Part shown: in pieces, positions 51,801 to 61,224 of the stretch
Numbering within the stretch: the stretch's first letter is position 1
How the letters are laid out: each line of letters begins with the position of its first letter
Source of the DNA: Acinetobacter sp. WCHAc010034
Lineage (GTDB): Bacteria; Pseudomonadota; Gammaproteobacteria; Pseudomonadales; Moraxellaceae
Assembly (NCBI RefSeq): GCF_001696615.3
Contig: NZ_CP032279.1
Location: 3,410,001 to 3,474,000, forward strand
DNA length: 64,000 nucleotides
Direction: 5' to 3'
The notes under the pieces: model-generated
What the model saw: the letters and a program-made list of their open reading frames with translations, nothing else
What the model was told of the DNA's origin: nothing
The model's database searches: none
Program-made: the position numbers and the translations under genes

Positions 51801-52410
51801 ACCAGATCCTCTGCTGAAATACCGCGAACAGCATAAGCACCGCCTGAATTATATGCCCTGGCTGTACTGGTCGCTCAAGCCGAAAAACCGGGGCTGGGCG
51901 GAAGCATGGCAAAAGGAATATCAGGACTACCTGATGGCGATGGAAACCGTTGAAATTGGCCGGAACTGCTTTATTTCGCCTTTGGCGCATATTTTTGCGG
52001 AGCCGGGCCGAAAAATTACAATTGGCGACAACAGCTTCATTGCAGCCGACTGCACGCTGCATGGGCCTTTAGAGATTGGCAGTGAAGTGGCAATCAACCA
52101 TCACTGCATTCTGGATGGCGGGCGCGCAGGCATCAAGCTGCATGATCAGGCGCGCATTGCGGCTTATTGCCATCTGTATGCATTTGATCACGGCATGGAT
52201 TTGGCGCAGCCGGTGTATCAGCAGCCGGTGCGCTCCAGAGGCATTGAAATTGGCCGGGATGTCTGGCTGGGCGCGCATGTCGGGGTTAAAGACGGCATTC
52301 AGATTGGCGCGCATGCGGTGGTCGGCATGAACAGTATGGTCACCAAGAATGTTGAGGCGCGGGCGGTGGTCGTCGGAAATCCTGCCGGATTCATCCGCTA
52401 CCGGGATTAG
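51790..52410 (+). CDS. Left-handed beta-helix acyltransferase
   Basis: A 206-residue hexapeptide-repeat acetyltransferase. Repeats run from ISPLAHIFAEPGRKITIGDNSFI to IGRDVWLGAHVGVKDGIQIGAHAVVGMNSMV. A His in NHHCILDGG and another in CHLYAFDHGMD are likely catalytic. The C-terminal GNPAGFIRYRD is the family end. It lacks an N-terminal membrane domain, so it is soluble. Substrate, probably a sugar or serine-like acceptor, is unknown. It overlaps yigZ and is probably coupled to it. Confidence 0.85.
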   Translation: MMTEPDPLLKYREQHKHRLNYMPWLYWSLKPKNRGWAEAWQKEYQDYLMAMETVEIGRNCFISPLAHIFAEPGRKITIGDNSFIAADCTLHGPLEIGSEVAINHHCILDGGRAGIKLHDQARIAAYCHLYAFDHGMDLAQPVYQQPVRSRGIEIGRDVWLGAHVGVKDGIQIGAHAVVGMNSMVTKNVEARAVVVGNPAGFIRYRD

Positions 52411-52576
52411 CAGCATTGCGCATATTGCTGAATAAATTGGAATTAGTGATTTGAGCGCCGCTGAAAAAGTACTTACATAAAAGCCTGCAAAGTTCAGAAA
52501 AGTTGTGCTAAGTTAAAAAAACCATCAGCTTAGCCCGGCAATGCAAGAAAAACAGGGCAGTAAAGAGAGGCTCATT

Positions 52577-53419
52577 ATGAAACGCGTGATTGCTTGTATT
52601 GATTCTTCGCCGTGCATTAATGCGCTGGCGGAAGCCGCTGTTTGGATTGCCAAGCAGACCCGCAGGGAACTGGTGCTGCTGCAGGTGCTGGATTACTATC
52701 CAGCCAGCTATCATTTAGGTGAAATCAGCGGTGTAATTGGCTTTGAAAGCAATGCCATGCTGCTGAAAGAGCTGGCCGAGCTGGAGCAGAAGCAGAGCGA
52801 GCTGGCGCTGGCCTACAGCAACAACCTGCTTGAGCATATTTCTGAAATGATTAAGGAAAAGCATGGCCTGACTGCTTCCCATATTCAGGAAAAAGGCGAT
52901 TTTCTGGAGCAAAGCTTCAATGTGCTTCAGCCCGATGACATTGTGGTGATTGGCCGTGTCGGAGAGCGCTCCGCGGAGCGCAATAAGCCCATCGGCAGCA
53001 ATGTGGAAAACTTTATCCGCGGCGCAAACTGCACCGTAATGACCGTAGGCTCCACCTTTAAGCCGCCGACCCGGTTTATTTTCGCCTATGAATATTCTCC
53101 AACCTGCGTCAGCCTGATGAAGCGCGTCGGAAAAAGCGATTTGCTTAAGCTGCTGCAATGCCATCTGCTGTACGTCGGCGATCATCCTGAAATCCTGAAT
53201 GAGCCGATGCAGTATTTGAAAGAGGCGGGTCTGGATGTGGTCACCGAATACCGCTATGGCGATGTTGCGGAAAATATCCTCCTGTACCAGCAGGAGCAGG
53301 GCATTCAGCTGATTGTGCTGGGCGCATTCAGCCACAGCAAAATTCATCAGTTTTTCCTGGGCAGCATTGCGACAACGATTTTCCGGAATTCGGCCGTGCC
53401 GCTGCTGGTGGTCAAATAA
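52577..53419 (+). CDS. Tandem universal stress protein
   Basis: A 280-residue protein with two UspA domains. The first begins MKRVIACIDSSPCINALAEAAVWIA and has DIVVIGRVGERS; the second begins about residue 150 and ends IVLGAFSHSKIHQFFLGSIATTIFRNSAVPLLVVK with the G-2x-G-9x-G(S/T) ATP-binding pattern partly kept. I chose the ATG at 52577 with GAGAGG upstream. Family members help survival under stress; the target is unknown. Confidence 0.87.
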   Translation: MKRVIACIDSSPCINALAEAAVWIAKQTRRELVLLQVLDYYPASYHLGEISGVIGFESNAMLLKELAELEQKQSELALAYSNNLLEHISEMIKEKHGLTASHIQEKGDFLEQSFNVLQPDDIVVIGRVGERSAERNKPIGSNVENFIRGANCTVMTVGSTFKPPTRFIFAYEYSPTCVSLMKRVGKSDLLKLLQCHLLYVGDHPEILNEPMQYLKEAGLDVVTEYRYGDVAENILLYQQEQGIQLIVLGAFSHSKIHQFFLGSIATTIFRNSAVPLLVVK

Positions 53420-53452
53420 AGCTTGCTGTATGATTTTGCTGAATAAATCATC

Positions 53453-53483
53453 AGAGTTATCCTCATATACTGTGGATAACTCT
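53453..53483. terminator. Hairpin with embedded DnaA-box sequence
   Basis: AGAGTTATCC (53453-53462) and GGATAACTCT (53474-53483) form a perfect 10-bp stem with an 11-base loop between convergent genes. There is no U-run, so termination is uncertain. The right arm region carries TGTGGATAA (53471-53479), a consensus DnaA box. Confidence 0.4.
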
Positions 53484-53553
53484 GTGGTTAGTATTTGTAA
53501 GTAATTGTTATATTTAAAAAATAATATAATGATGGTTTTTTGCGCGAATTGGA

Positions 53554-54219
53554 TTATTTCACAATTGCGATGGCAAAACCGTCATGCCCTTTGCTGCCAA
53601 CCGTCTGCAAAGCCGTGCAGGATAAGATGCGCGGATGGTTCTGCATGGCGGCGAACATCTCGCGGATGCCTTCAATGCTGGGCTTGCGGTTTTCAGGATT
53701 GATAATCTCACCGGCGCGGATTACATTGTCCAAAACAATGATGGTGCCTGAATGCGAAAGATTTAAGCTCAGCTCCAGATATTCAGGATAGCTCTGCTTA
53801 TCTGCATCAACAAAAATAAAGTCAAAGGCTTCAGTATCTTCCGGAAGCGCGCGCAGCAGGTCAGCAGCGCGGCCGCATTTCAGCTCAATGGTCTGCGCAA
53901 GCTTGGCATTGTCAATATTTTCCTGCGCCAGCGCTGCATGCGCATCACGGCCTTCAATTGTGAGGATGTAGCCGTCTTCCGGCAGGGCACGCGCCAGCCA
54001 CATGGTGCTGTAGGCTGCGAATGTTCCCAGTTCCAGCACGCGCTTGCAGCGGTTCATCTGGATCAGCATTTGCAGCAGCATGCCCTGATTTGGCGCAACT
54101 GCCAGATGGTCAGGATAGCCGCGCTCATCTGTATGCTGCAGGGTCTGCACTAAGATCGGGTCGTCCGGAATTAAATGTGAATCAATATAAGCATCAATGT
54201 CTGTCCACATTTGCTGCAT
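53554..54219 (-). CDS. SAM-dependent O-methyltransferase
   Basis: A 221-residue class I methyltransferase of the catechol/caffeoyl-CoA type. VLELGTFAAYSTMWLARAL is the SAM motif I, ILTIEGRDAHA motif II, and FDFIFVDADKQSYPEYLEL with the metal-ligand Asp is the signature of this family; VLDNVIRAG follows. Bacterial members act on phenolic hydroxyls; the substrate here is unknown. GAGG lies 9 bases before the ATG. Confidence 0.88.
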   Translation of the reverse strand: MQQMWTDIDAYIDSHLIPDDPILVQTLQHTDERGYPDHLAVAPNQGMLLQMLIQMNRCKRVLELGTFAAYSTMWLARALPEDGYILTIEGRDAHAALAQENIDNAKLAQTIELKCGRAADLLRALPEDTEAFDFIFVDADKQSYPEYLELSLNLSHSGTIIVLDNVIRAGEIINPENRKPSIEGIREMFAAMQNHPRILSCTALQTVGSKGHDGFAIAIVK

Positions 54220-54576
54220 AGCGTTAGCACCTCATTTTCGATGCATGCATTTTAAACCTTTCATCATGAAGCGCAATTTTTTGCGCTGCAATTGCGGAAT
54301 ATATCTGCAAAAAAGGCCTCTATTGAGTAAAGCCGGCCAGTTAAGAAATGGATGGGCTTTTTCTTTTTGAAACTGGCGATATTATTTGAGAGGCGGAAGC
54401 GTCATCCGCTCAGAAGCTTGTTTGACTTAATTATATGGGGCAGCAATGGCTCTAAATGCTTAATTTAAAAAGTAAGATTCCGCTGTGCATAGCTCAGAAA
54501 GTTAAGGAGTTTATTGTAAAACTCCTTAACTGATCAGTATCGCTTTATTCAGGCCTTGCAATGCTTTTGCAATTAC
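54220..54576. repeat. Dispersed repeat region downstream of the M15 peptidase gene
   Basis: AAAAAAGGCCTC...TGAGTAA (54308 on) matches 24276 on. GCCGGCCAGTTAAGAAAT (54332 on), followed by GGGCTTTTTCTTTTT, matches the minus strand of 25392-25428. GCGGAAGCGTCATCCGC (54393-54409) is the exact reverse complement of 24556-24572. GTTAAGGAGTTT/AAACTCCTTAAC lies at 54500-54529. No gene is seen. Confidence 0.6.
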
Positions 54577-55299
54577 TCAGTAAGTGCACATTGATGAATT
54601 GCGCGAATGATCCGGGCCCCATGTGCGGTAGCCTTGGGTATCAATATGAATCTGGCCGGATGCATATAAGCCTAAGCCCATATTCAGGCTCTGGCCATGC
54701 TGTGCCCAGAATTGGCACAGCCTGAACTTAGTGTTTTCAACATAGGCATAGTCTTCCGGTTTAGGGAATTCCGGGCCAATGCGGAAATCAATCGCGGAGT
54801 TGTATAAATGCCGGGAAGAGCTTGCGCCGCCGGCACACTGATTCAGCGGCAAGTCGCGGTAAACTGAAGTTACTTCAAAATCGCTCAGAATATTGGCTGC
54901 CACCAGATATTTGAATACGCGGAGTGTTGGAATCTGATTGGCCCACAGCTCGCGGTTGGGCACCATATACTGCGAACGCCCGCATTTTTGCCAATCGCGC
55001 GCGGTGCGCACCAGCTCAAAGCTTGGAATAATGCTGCCGACGCCATTTTTTTCCAGAAACACTTCATAATCACGCACACGGCGCAGGTTGTCGGCGGCGG
55101 TCACCCATGCGTTATAAACGTAAGGAACAACTTTTGGCGGAGCGTGGCGGTCAAAACTGATGCTTTCCTGAGGGATAAAAATCCGCTTTCCATCAGGACT
55201 TGTAACCGTTTGGCCCTTTTTAGGCGCGGAGCTGCAGCCGGCTAAAAAGATTAGAGGAATCGCCGATGCTGCCAGCAATCCCTTCATAAAATGCTTCAT
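54577..55299 (-). CDS. M15-family peptidase-like lipoprotein
   Basis: A 240-residue lipoprotein with lipobox FLAGC near residue 22. The C-terminal half matches peptidase M15A (D-Ala-D-Ala carboxypeptidase-like): FEVTSVYRDLPLNQCAGGASSSRHLYNSAIDFRI with the SxxHxxxxAxD zinc motif, and ASGQIHIDT with the second His. It could trim peptidoglycan peptides. Two further cysteines could pair. The ATG at 55299 is preferred over one four codons upstream. Confidence 0.82.
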   Translation of the reverse strand: MKHFMKGLLAASAIPLIFLAGCSSAPKKGQTVTSPDGKRIFIPQESISFDRHAPPKVVPYVYNAWVTAADNLRRVRDYEVFLEKNGVGSIIPSFELVRTARDWQKCGRSQYMVPNRELWANQIPTLRVFKYLVAANILSDFEVTSVYRDLPLNQCAGGASSSRHLYNSAIDFRIGPEFPKPEDYAYVENTKFRLCQFWAQHGQSLNMGLGLYASGQIHIDTQGYRTWGPDHSRNSSMCTY

Positions 55300-55398
55300 T
55301 ATAAAAATCAATTATTTACAAACTCGTTATATTTTAATCTAAAACGGTTGAGAAAATTTGGAAATATTGCAATGAAATGTGTGCTTTCGGTACAAAAA

Positions 55399-55420
55399 AA
55401 GACCAGCATGCGCCGGCCTT
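55399..55420. terminator. Terminator downstream of fdxA
   Basis: AAGACCAGC/GCCGGCCTT, a 9-bp stem with two wobble pairs and an ATGC loop. T-runs lie on both sides. It is 43 bases after the fdxA stop. Confidence 0.7.
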
Positions 55421-55462
55421 ATTTTTTTACTTAGAAATTTCAATAGGCTGTTTTTAAATAGA

Positions 55463-55786
55463 CTACTTTTCTAAATACTGCAGCTTGTCAGCTTTGCCAT
55501 TCCATTCTTCACGGTCATCCGGCTGATCGCCAATTTGCGTAATGTTCGGCCATTTCTGCGCAAGCTCAGCATTCAGTTCAATAAAGACTTCTTGACCTTC
55601 AGGCAGCTCATCTTCAGAGAAGATCGCGTTTGCCGGGCATTCAGGTTCACATAGCGCGCAGTCAATGCATTCGTCAGGATTGATTACAAGGAAGTTTGGG
55701 CCTTCATAGAAACAGTCTACAGGGCAAACTTCAACGCAGTCTTGATATTTACATTTAATACAGTTTTCAGTGACAACAAAGGTCAT
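55463..55786 (-). CDS. fdxA: Seven-iron ferredoxin
   Basis: A 107-residue electron carrier. [18 protein letters not shown] binds a [3Fe-4S] cluster plus one ligand of the other, and [16 protein letters not shown] binds the [4Fe-4S]. Length and C-terminal tail match the FdxA group. fdxA next to mutS is also seen in Pseudomonas and relatives. A likely promoter lies just upstream. Confidence 0.95.
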   Translation of the reverse strand: MTFVVTENCIKCKYQDCVEVCPVDCFYEGPNFLVINPDECIDCALCEPECPANAIFSEDELPEGQEVFIELNAELAQKWPNITQIGDQPDDREEWNGKADKLQYLEK

Positions 55787-55829
55787 GGCGACAGCTACCT
55801 AAAAATATGGTTTTAATAACTAATATTGT

Positions 55830-55859
55830 ATTTTAGGCAAAAACACAGGCAACTAACAA
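55830..55859 (-). promoter_or_regulatory. Likely sigma-70 promoter of fdxA
   Basis: On the minus strand TTGTTA (55859-55854) and TAAAAT (55835-55830) are spaced by 18 bases, about 44 bases before the ATG. Confidence 0.45.
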
Positions 55860-55944
55860 TTCCTTTTATTGATATTTGATATAGATAGGGCTGTTAAATT
55901 TGATAAAAAGCATCCATATCCATCAAAAACACTTATAAATGAAA

Positions 55945-55969
55945 AAAACTCTCAATTGAGAGTTTTTTT
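55945..55969. terminator. Terminator downstream of mutS
   Basis: AAAACTCTCAATTGAGAGTTTT is a perfect palindrome with T-runs on both strands, 10 bases past the mutS stop. Confidence 0.8.
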
Positions 55970-55978
55970 CCAGGTCAT

Positions 55979-58597
55979 TCAGAGGCTGTCTTTCAGCATA
56001 TACAGCTTCTGCAGCGCTTCTCTCGGAGTCAGGCTGTCAACATCCAGTTCTTGCAGAAGGGCTAAGGCAGGAGCGTCTTTTTCAACCTCAATAATGCGCT
56101 CGATTATTTCCGGCGCATCGCTTGGGGCAAACAGGTCATTCTGGACAGCTTGGCTGGCCTGCTGCTGTTTTTCCAAAATGCGCAAGCGGTTCTGCGCTTC
56201 CTTAATGACACCCGCGGGAATGCCGGCCAGTTTTGCCACCTGCAGGCCATGGCTCTGGCTGGCAGGGCCATGCTGCACTTTATGCAGCAGAATTAAATTG
56301 CCGTTTAATTCCTTTGCGGTGACATGGTAGTTGTCAATGCCGGCTTCTTTGCCTAATTCAGTCAGTTCAAAATAGTGCGTGGCGAACAGGCAGAGGCATT
56401 TAATGCGCTTGGTCAGATCCAGCACGCAGGCCCAGGCCAGCGACAGGCCGTCATAGGTGCTGGTGCCGCGCCCGACTTCATCCATCAGCACCAAAGACTG
56501 GTTGCTTGCATGATGCAGAATCTGCGAAGTTTCAGTCATTTCCACCATAAAGGTGGATTTGCCGGTGGATAAGTCATCCGCAGAGCCAATGCGGGTGAAG
56601 ATCCGGTCAATAGGGCCTAAGACAGCGGATTCTGCCGGCACATAGCTGCCGCAGTAAGCCAATAGCGCAATCAGCGCAGTTTGGCGCATGAAGGTTGATT
56701 TGCCACCCATGTTCGGGCCGGTAATAATCGCCATGCGCCGGCTGAAGTCCAGCGTGGTGTCATTCGGCGTAAATGCGGCTTTGCTCAGCGATTCTACCAC
56801 AGGATGGCGGCCGGCTTTAATTTTCACGCCAATTTCAGGGCCGAACTCCGGGCGCGCCCAATTGTTTAAGCGCGCCTGATGGGCAAAGTTGGCGGCTAAG
56901 TCCACTTGCGCAATCGCGCTACTCATCATCTGCAGATTGCCGATGTCCTGGCGCAGCTCATCCAGCAGCATTTCAAACAGCATTTTTTCGCGCGCCAAAG
57001 CGCGGGATTCGCTGGACAGCACTTTGTCTTCAAAGGCTTTTAATTCCGGAGTAATGTAGCGCTCGGCATTTTTCAGCGTTTGGCGGCGGATATAGCGTTC
57101 CGGCGCCTGATCAGCCTGAGCGCGGGTCAGTTCAATATAGTAGCCGCTGACCCGGTTATAGCCGATTTTCAAGGTGGAAATGCCTGACAGCTCACGCTCT
57201 TTGATTTCCAGATCAATCAGGAACTGCCCGGCATGATCGCGGATCTTGCGCAGCTCATCCAGCTCATCGTCAAAGCCTTCGGCAATCACATTGCCGTCAC
57301 GCAGCAGCACCGGCGGATGCTCGACAATCGCGGACATGAGGCGCTGATGCAGGCCGTGGAAATCGCCCAGTTCCTCATTCAAGTGCATCAGCAGCAGCGA
57401 CTGCTTGGCGTCAATGATCGGCTTTAAGGCATGGCGCAAATACGGAATCTGCGCGCAGGCCTGGCGCAGCTGCACAAGGTCGCGCGGGCGCGCGCTGCCT
57501 AAGGCAACGCGGCTCAGCACGCGCTCAATATCGCTGATTTCCTTAAGCACCAGGCGCACAGGCGCTTCATGATAGCCCTGCAGCAGCGCTTCGGCTGCAT
57601 CCAGGCGCCCATCCAGAATGGCGGTATCGCGCAGGGGCTGCATCAGCGTTCTGCGCAGCAGGCGCCCGCCCATTGCGGTCTGGCAGTCATTAATGAGCTG
57701 GAACAGCGATGTGCCGTGTTCAAACAGCGGCTCAATCAATTCTAAATTGCGCCGGGTCACCGGGTCTAAGGCAATAAAGTCAGAGCTTTGCTCCAGCTGA
57801 ATGGAGCGGATATGCGGCAGGGCGGTTTTCTGGGTTTCCTTGCCGTAATGGATTAGGGCCGCAGCGGCCGCTTTGGCCAAAGGCAGATGGTCGATGCCGA
57901 AACCTGACAGGGTCGCAACAGCAAACTGGTCACACAGGGTTTTCTGCGCATTGTTTAAATTGAAGTCGACATTCGGGCGCTTGGTGATTGGGCAGTCCAG
58001 CTGCTGCTTGATCTGTTCAATAATATTCGGATCGATAATGTCTTCATCCAGGATGATTTCGCTGGGCATCAGCCGCGACAGTTCAATTGACAGCTGTTCA
58101 GGCTGGAACTTCTGCTGCTGGACTTTGAAGATGCCGGCGCTCAGGTCCAGCAGCGCAATGCCGATCTGATCCTGCTGAATGCATAGCGCGACTAAATTCG
58201 AGCTTTGGTGCGCGGTCAGCAGGGCGTCATCGGTCAAGGTGCCCGGGGTAATAATCCGCACCACGCCGCGCTCTACAGGCGCTTTGCCGGTCACTTCACC
58301 AATCTGCTCGCAGATGACCACCGTTTCGCCTTTTTTAACCAGGCGGGCCAAATATCCTTCAGCCGCATGGTAAGGCACGCCGGCCATCGGAATCGGTTCG
58401 CCATTGGCCTTGCCGCGGTGCGTAAGGGTAATGCCGAGCAGCTTGGCGGCTTTATGCGCATCTTCAAAAAACAGTTCATAAAAATCACCCATGCGGTAAA
58501 ACATAAGTGAATGCTGATGCTGCATTTTAACGCTCATGTACTGCTGCATCATGGGGGTTAAAGTAGACAGATCAGCGATAAGATCAGAACTTGTCAT
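55979..58597 (-). CDS. mutS: DNA mismatch repair protein MutS
   Basis: Recognises mismatches, 872 residues, full length. The mismatch-contact motif is in [11 protein letters not shown] (Phe and Glu), near residue 35. The ATPase has GPNMGGKST (Walker A), [16 protein letters not shown] (Walker B) and [11 protein letters not shown]. The C-terminal dimerisation/tetramerisation tail [18 protein letters not shown] is intact, so the gene looks functional and the strain is not an obvious mutator. Confidence 0.97.
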   Translation of the reverse strand: MTSSDLIADLSTLTPMMQQYMSVKMQHQHSLMFYRMGDFYELFFEDAHKAAKLLGITLTHRGKANGEPIPMAGVPYHAAEGYLARLVKKGETVVICEQIGEVTGKAPVERGVVRIITPGTLTDDALLTAHQSSNLVALCIQQDQIGIALLDLSAGIFKVQQQKFQPEQLSIELSRLMPSEIILDEDIIDPNIIEQIKQQLDCPITKRPNVDFNLNNAQKTLCDQFAVATLSGFGIDHLPLAKAAAAALIHYGKETQKTALPHIRSIQLEQSSDFIALDPVTRRNLELIEPLFEHGTSLFQLINDCQTAMGGRLLRRTLMQPLRDTAILDGRLDAAEALLQGYHEAPVRLVLKEISDIERVLSRVALGSARPRDLVQLRQACAQIPYLRHALKPIIDAKQSLLLMHLNEELGDFHGLHQRLMSAIVEHPPVLLRDGNVIAEGFDDELDELRKIRDHAGQFLIDLEIKERELSGISTLKIGYNRVSGYYIELTRAQADQAPERYIRRQTLKNAERYITPELKAFEDKVLSSESRALAREKMLFEMLLDELRQDIGNLQMMSSAIAQVDLAANFAHQARLNNWARPEFGPEIGVKIKAGRHPVVESLSKAAFTPNDTTLDFSRRMAIITGPNMGGKSTFMRQTALIALLAYCGSYVPAESAVLGPIDRIFTRIGSADDLSTGKSTFMVEMTETSQILHHASNQSLVLMDEVGRGTSTYDGLSLAWACVLDLTKRIKCLCLFATHYFELTELGKEAGIDNYHVTAKELNGNLILLHKVQHGPASQSHGLQVAKLAGIPAGVIKEAQNRLRILEKQQQASQAVQNDLFAPSDAPEIIERIIEVEKDAPALALLQELDVDSLTPREALQKLYMLKDSL

Positions 58598-58864
58598 TGA
58601 AAAATAGTCCTTAGTTTCTATAAATCATCAAAAATCGGGTGCTTTCTTTTGGCGCGCTTTTGCTGCCCGGCTGAACTGCAGTCCTTGATAAAAGATGGCT
58701 GCGTCCAGCGGGTGAAGCCGGTGAAGCAAAATGCGGATTGCGGAAATGCCCAAAGAAAAACGCCAGTCTAGCAAAATAAGAAATTAGAGAGAAATGCTAT
58801 CTGAATTCGGCTGCCGGATTGCGGAAAATGCCGGCAGCCGCAGAATGAAAATGGCCTTGGCGCA

Positions 58865-60085
58865 TTAGGCCGCCTCTTTTTTAGAGATGCAGTACTGATT
58901 GCGGCCATTGGATTTTGCATGGTACAGCGCCTTGTCCGCGCGCTGAATGAAAGCTGAAATAGCGTCAGGATCGGATCCCTGAGGAATGATGGTGGCAGCG
59001 CCAATGCTGACCGTCACTGCCGGAGATATCGGGCTTGCAGGATGAGGCAGGGCCAAATGCAGTATGCGCTGCATCAGTTTTTTGGCCAGCAGCTCAATTT
59101 GGCCTTCATTCAGCATTGGGAATAGAAGCAAAAACTCCTCGCCGCCATAGCGGGCTGCTAAGTCATTGCTTCTTGAAGTTAAATTTTTCAGTTCATGCGC
59201 AATTTTCTGCAGGCAGAGGTCTCCTGCCAGATGCCCCAAGTGGTCGTTATATTCCTTGAAGAAGTCAATATCGACCATCAGGATGCTGACCGGCATTTGA
59301 TAGCGCAGGGCAATGCGCCACTGCTGATCCATTACTTCAGATAGGTGCCGGCGGTTTGCCAGTCCGGTCAGTGAATCCAGCTGGGACAGCAGTTCCAGCT
59401 GCTCTGACTGCTTGCTCATCTCCAGCTGGTTCAGCTCAATAATGCAATTCTGCAGATAGTTTTCCCGGTGCTGGCGGTCAATCGCATAGGCCAAAGCCAT
59501 GCCCAGAAAGCTGCTGAAGGTATAGGTGCGGTTGAGGAAAGTCCAGTCGATGGGATAATTTAAAAGCTTGGTTACAGCAATGGCAATCAGGCCGCCAGTC
59601 CAGCCGGCAATTAAGGCGGTATAAAACCGCATGCCGACAAAGCCGTAAATAATAATCACGGCATACATCATGGCAGCGTGGAACAGCGCGTCATTATTGT
59701 TGCCCATTACCGTAATGATAATAAAGGAAATCGCGACGGCAGCCGTAGAGCCGATACAGGTATAGAAATCAAAAAAACGGTTCAGCTTCTTGAACAGGGA
59801 AAGCAGCCAGGCGGCCAGAACAATGATGCCGACCCAGGCATACAGGGAAAACCACTGATAGGCCTTTTCATGCGTAGGAATAATCTGATAAATGCCGTAG
59901 CTTAAAAAGGCATACAGCATGAAAATGATTGGCGCGCGGTAGCGGAACTCCAAAGCGGCTTCATTTTGGTACTGCTGTTTGTAGATCGCTTCAAGCTTTC
60001 CTGGAAAATACACATAATTCAGCCCCTTGGAAATTAAGGCTTGAATTTCGCTGCGGCTTAACAGCTTTGAACCTTCTAACTTCAT
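58865..60085 (-). CDS. Membrane diguanylate cyclase (GGDEF)
   Basis: A 406-residue protein that would make c-di-GMP. The first 200 residues hold about five to six hydrophobic helices of a 5TM- or MASE-like sensor. The GGDEF domain starts at SLTGLANRRHLSE, has MVDIDFFKEYNDHLGH and the active-site YGGEEFLLLF. RSND lies five residues before GGEEF, so the inhibitory I-site is present. No EAL domain. It should be an active, feedback-inhibited cyclase; its signal is unknown. Confidence 0.92.
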   Translation of the reverse strand: MKLEGSKLLSRSEIQALISKGLNYVYFPGKLEAIYKQQYQNEAALEFRYRAPIIFMLYAFLSYGIYQIIPTHEKAYQWFSLYAWVGIIVLAAWLLSLFKKLNRFFDFYTCIGSTAAVAISFIIITVMGNNNDALFHAAMMYAVIIIYGFVGMRFYTALIAGWTGGLIAIAVTKLLNYPIDWTFLNRTYTFSSFLGMALAYAIDRQHRENYLQNCIIELNQLEMSKQSEQLELLSQLDSLTGLANRRHLSEVMDQQWRIALRYQMPVSILMVDIDFFKEYNDHLGHLAGDLCLQKIAHELKNLTSRSNDLAARYGGEEFLLLFPMLNEGQIELLAKKLMQRILHLALPHPASPISPAVTVSIGAATIIPQGSDPDAISAFIQRADKALYHAKSNGRNQYCISKKEAA

Positions 60086-60412
60086 ATGCGGTGGCCAAAT
60101 TCGGGTATTATTTTAAAATCATGCGTATTGTTAACTGAAAGCACCTGCGCTGCTTGCGGGAGCAGTTGCCTGTTACATAGTATTAACAAAAGATTCTATG
60201 CTCCACAAGGGGGGAGGATGGCTATTTTTTAGGGCCGGAAGATAAATTACGTGATTGATGCAATATGCATTTCTGAATATGAAACAGCAGGATAGCGATA
60301 GGCAGATTGAATAATCATTGGTCTGAAGATTAAGAAAATTCGCTTGTTTAAATGGCCAGTTTGATTATGATCAGTAAATAATTGTATCAAAATTATGATA
60401 TGGAGCGGGAAA
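60086..60412. other. Intergenic region between divergent diguanylate cyclase and UndA-like genes
   Basis: No supported gene. TTGATT (60361) and TATCAA (60385), 18 bases apart, are a possible promoter for the plus-strand gene. Confidence 0.35.
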
Positions 60413-61183
60413 ATGACGGCAGCCTCTCGGCATGAAAAGGATTTACTGAAAATTACGCCGCATAATGCATGGTCGCAGCGGTTCTGGGATGAGCTGACGC
60501 CTTTTAAAGACCGAATCAGCGGGCATCCTTTTTTTATGGATATGGCGGGCGGGCGGCTGAGCATAGAAAGCTTCCGCTATGCGCTGCTGAATTTTTATCC
60601 TCTGGTGGCGCGTTTTCCTGCCTTTATGGGGCTGGCGCTTGCTAAAGCCACAAATTTTTCCGAAGCAGGCGTGTCTGAAGCGCGGGATTGGCTGATTCAG
60701 AACATTAAAGTGGAAGAGCGCCATCTCAGCTGGTACAGGGACTGGGCCGGCGGCTTTGGCATTACAGCGGAAGAGCTGGATCAGGTGCATCCGCCGGCGC
60801 CGATGAATGCCGTAAACCATTACCTTTGGAATGTGAACACGCGCGGCAATCTGGTCGAAAGCCTGGCTGCAACCAATTTAGCCATTGAATGGGCAACAGG
60901 CGACTGGAGCAGCAAGGTTTATGCCGGCATTCATGCTTATACCCATCATGCTGAAGTTTCCATTAATAAGCGCACAATCGCCTGGCTTAGAGCGCATGCG
61001 CATTATGATGACCTGCATCCCTATGAAGCCATGGAGCTGATCAAGCGCCTGAGTGACGACAATCCGCAGCTGCAGCAGCAGGCTTTTCAGGCAGTGAAAG
61101 AAGGGCTGGCCTATTATGAGCTGGCGCTGGATGACTGCTACCGCGTGCAGCTGGATTCGCTGCAGAAGCTGCGCAGCGCATAA
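60413..61183 (+). CDS. UndA-like heme-oxygenase-fold diiron oxidase (TenA/PqqC superfamily)
   Basis: A 256-residue all-helical protein often annotated as TenA-family. The metal ligands of the diiron oxidase group are in place: Glu101 and His104 (VEERH), Glu159 (NLAIEWATGDW), His195, Asp199 and His202 (AHAHYDDLH). Numbering and the surrounding motifs agree closely with the Pseudomonas 1-undecene-forming decarboxylase UndA as I remember it. So fatty-acid decarboxylation to a terminal alkene is possible, but other heme-oxygenase-like oxidases share the pattern. ATG 60413 follows GGAGCGGGA. Single gene. Confidence 0.7.
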   Translation: MTAASRHEKDLLKITPHNAWSQRFWDELTPFKDRISGHPFFMDMAGGRLSIESFRYALLNFYPLVARFPAFMGLALAKATNFSEAGVSEARDWLIQNIKVEERHLSWYRDWAGGFGITAEELDQVHPPAPMNAVNHYLWNVNTRGNLVESLAATNLAIEWATGDWSSKVYAGIHAYTHHAEVSINKRTIAWLRAHAHYDDLHPYEAMELIKRLSDDNPQLQQQAFQAVKEGLAYYELALDDCYRVQLDSLQKLRSA

Positions 61184-61224
61184 AGCCGGCCAGCTGCCTG
61201 GTTTTATGCGCTCTGCCGGGGCGC

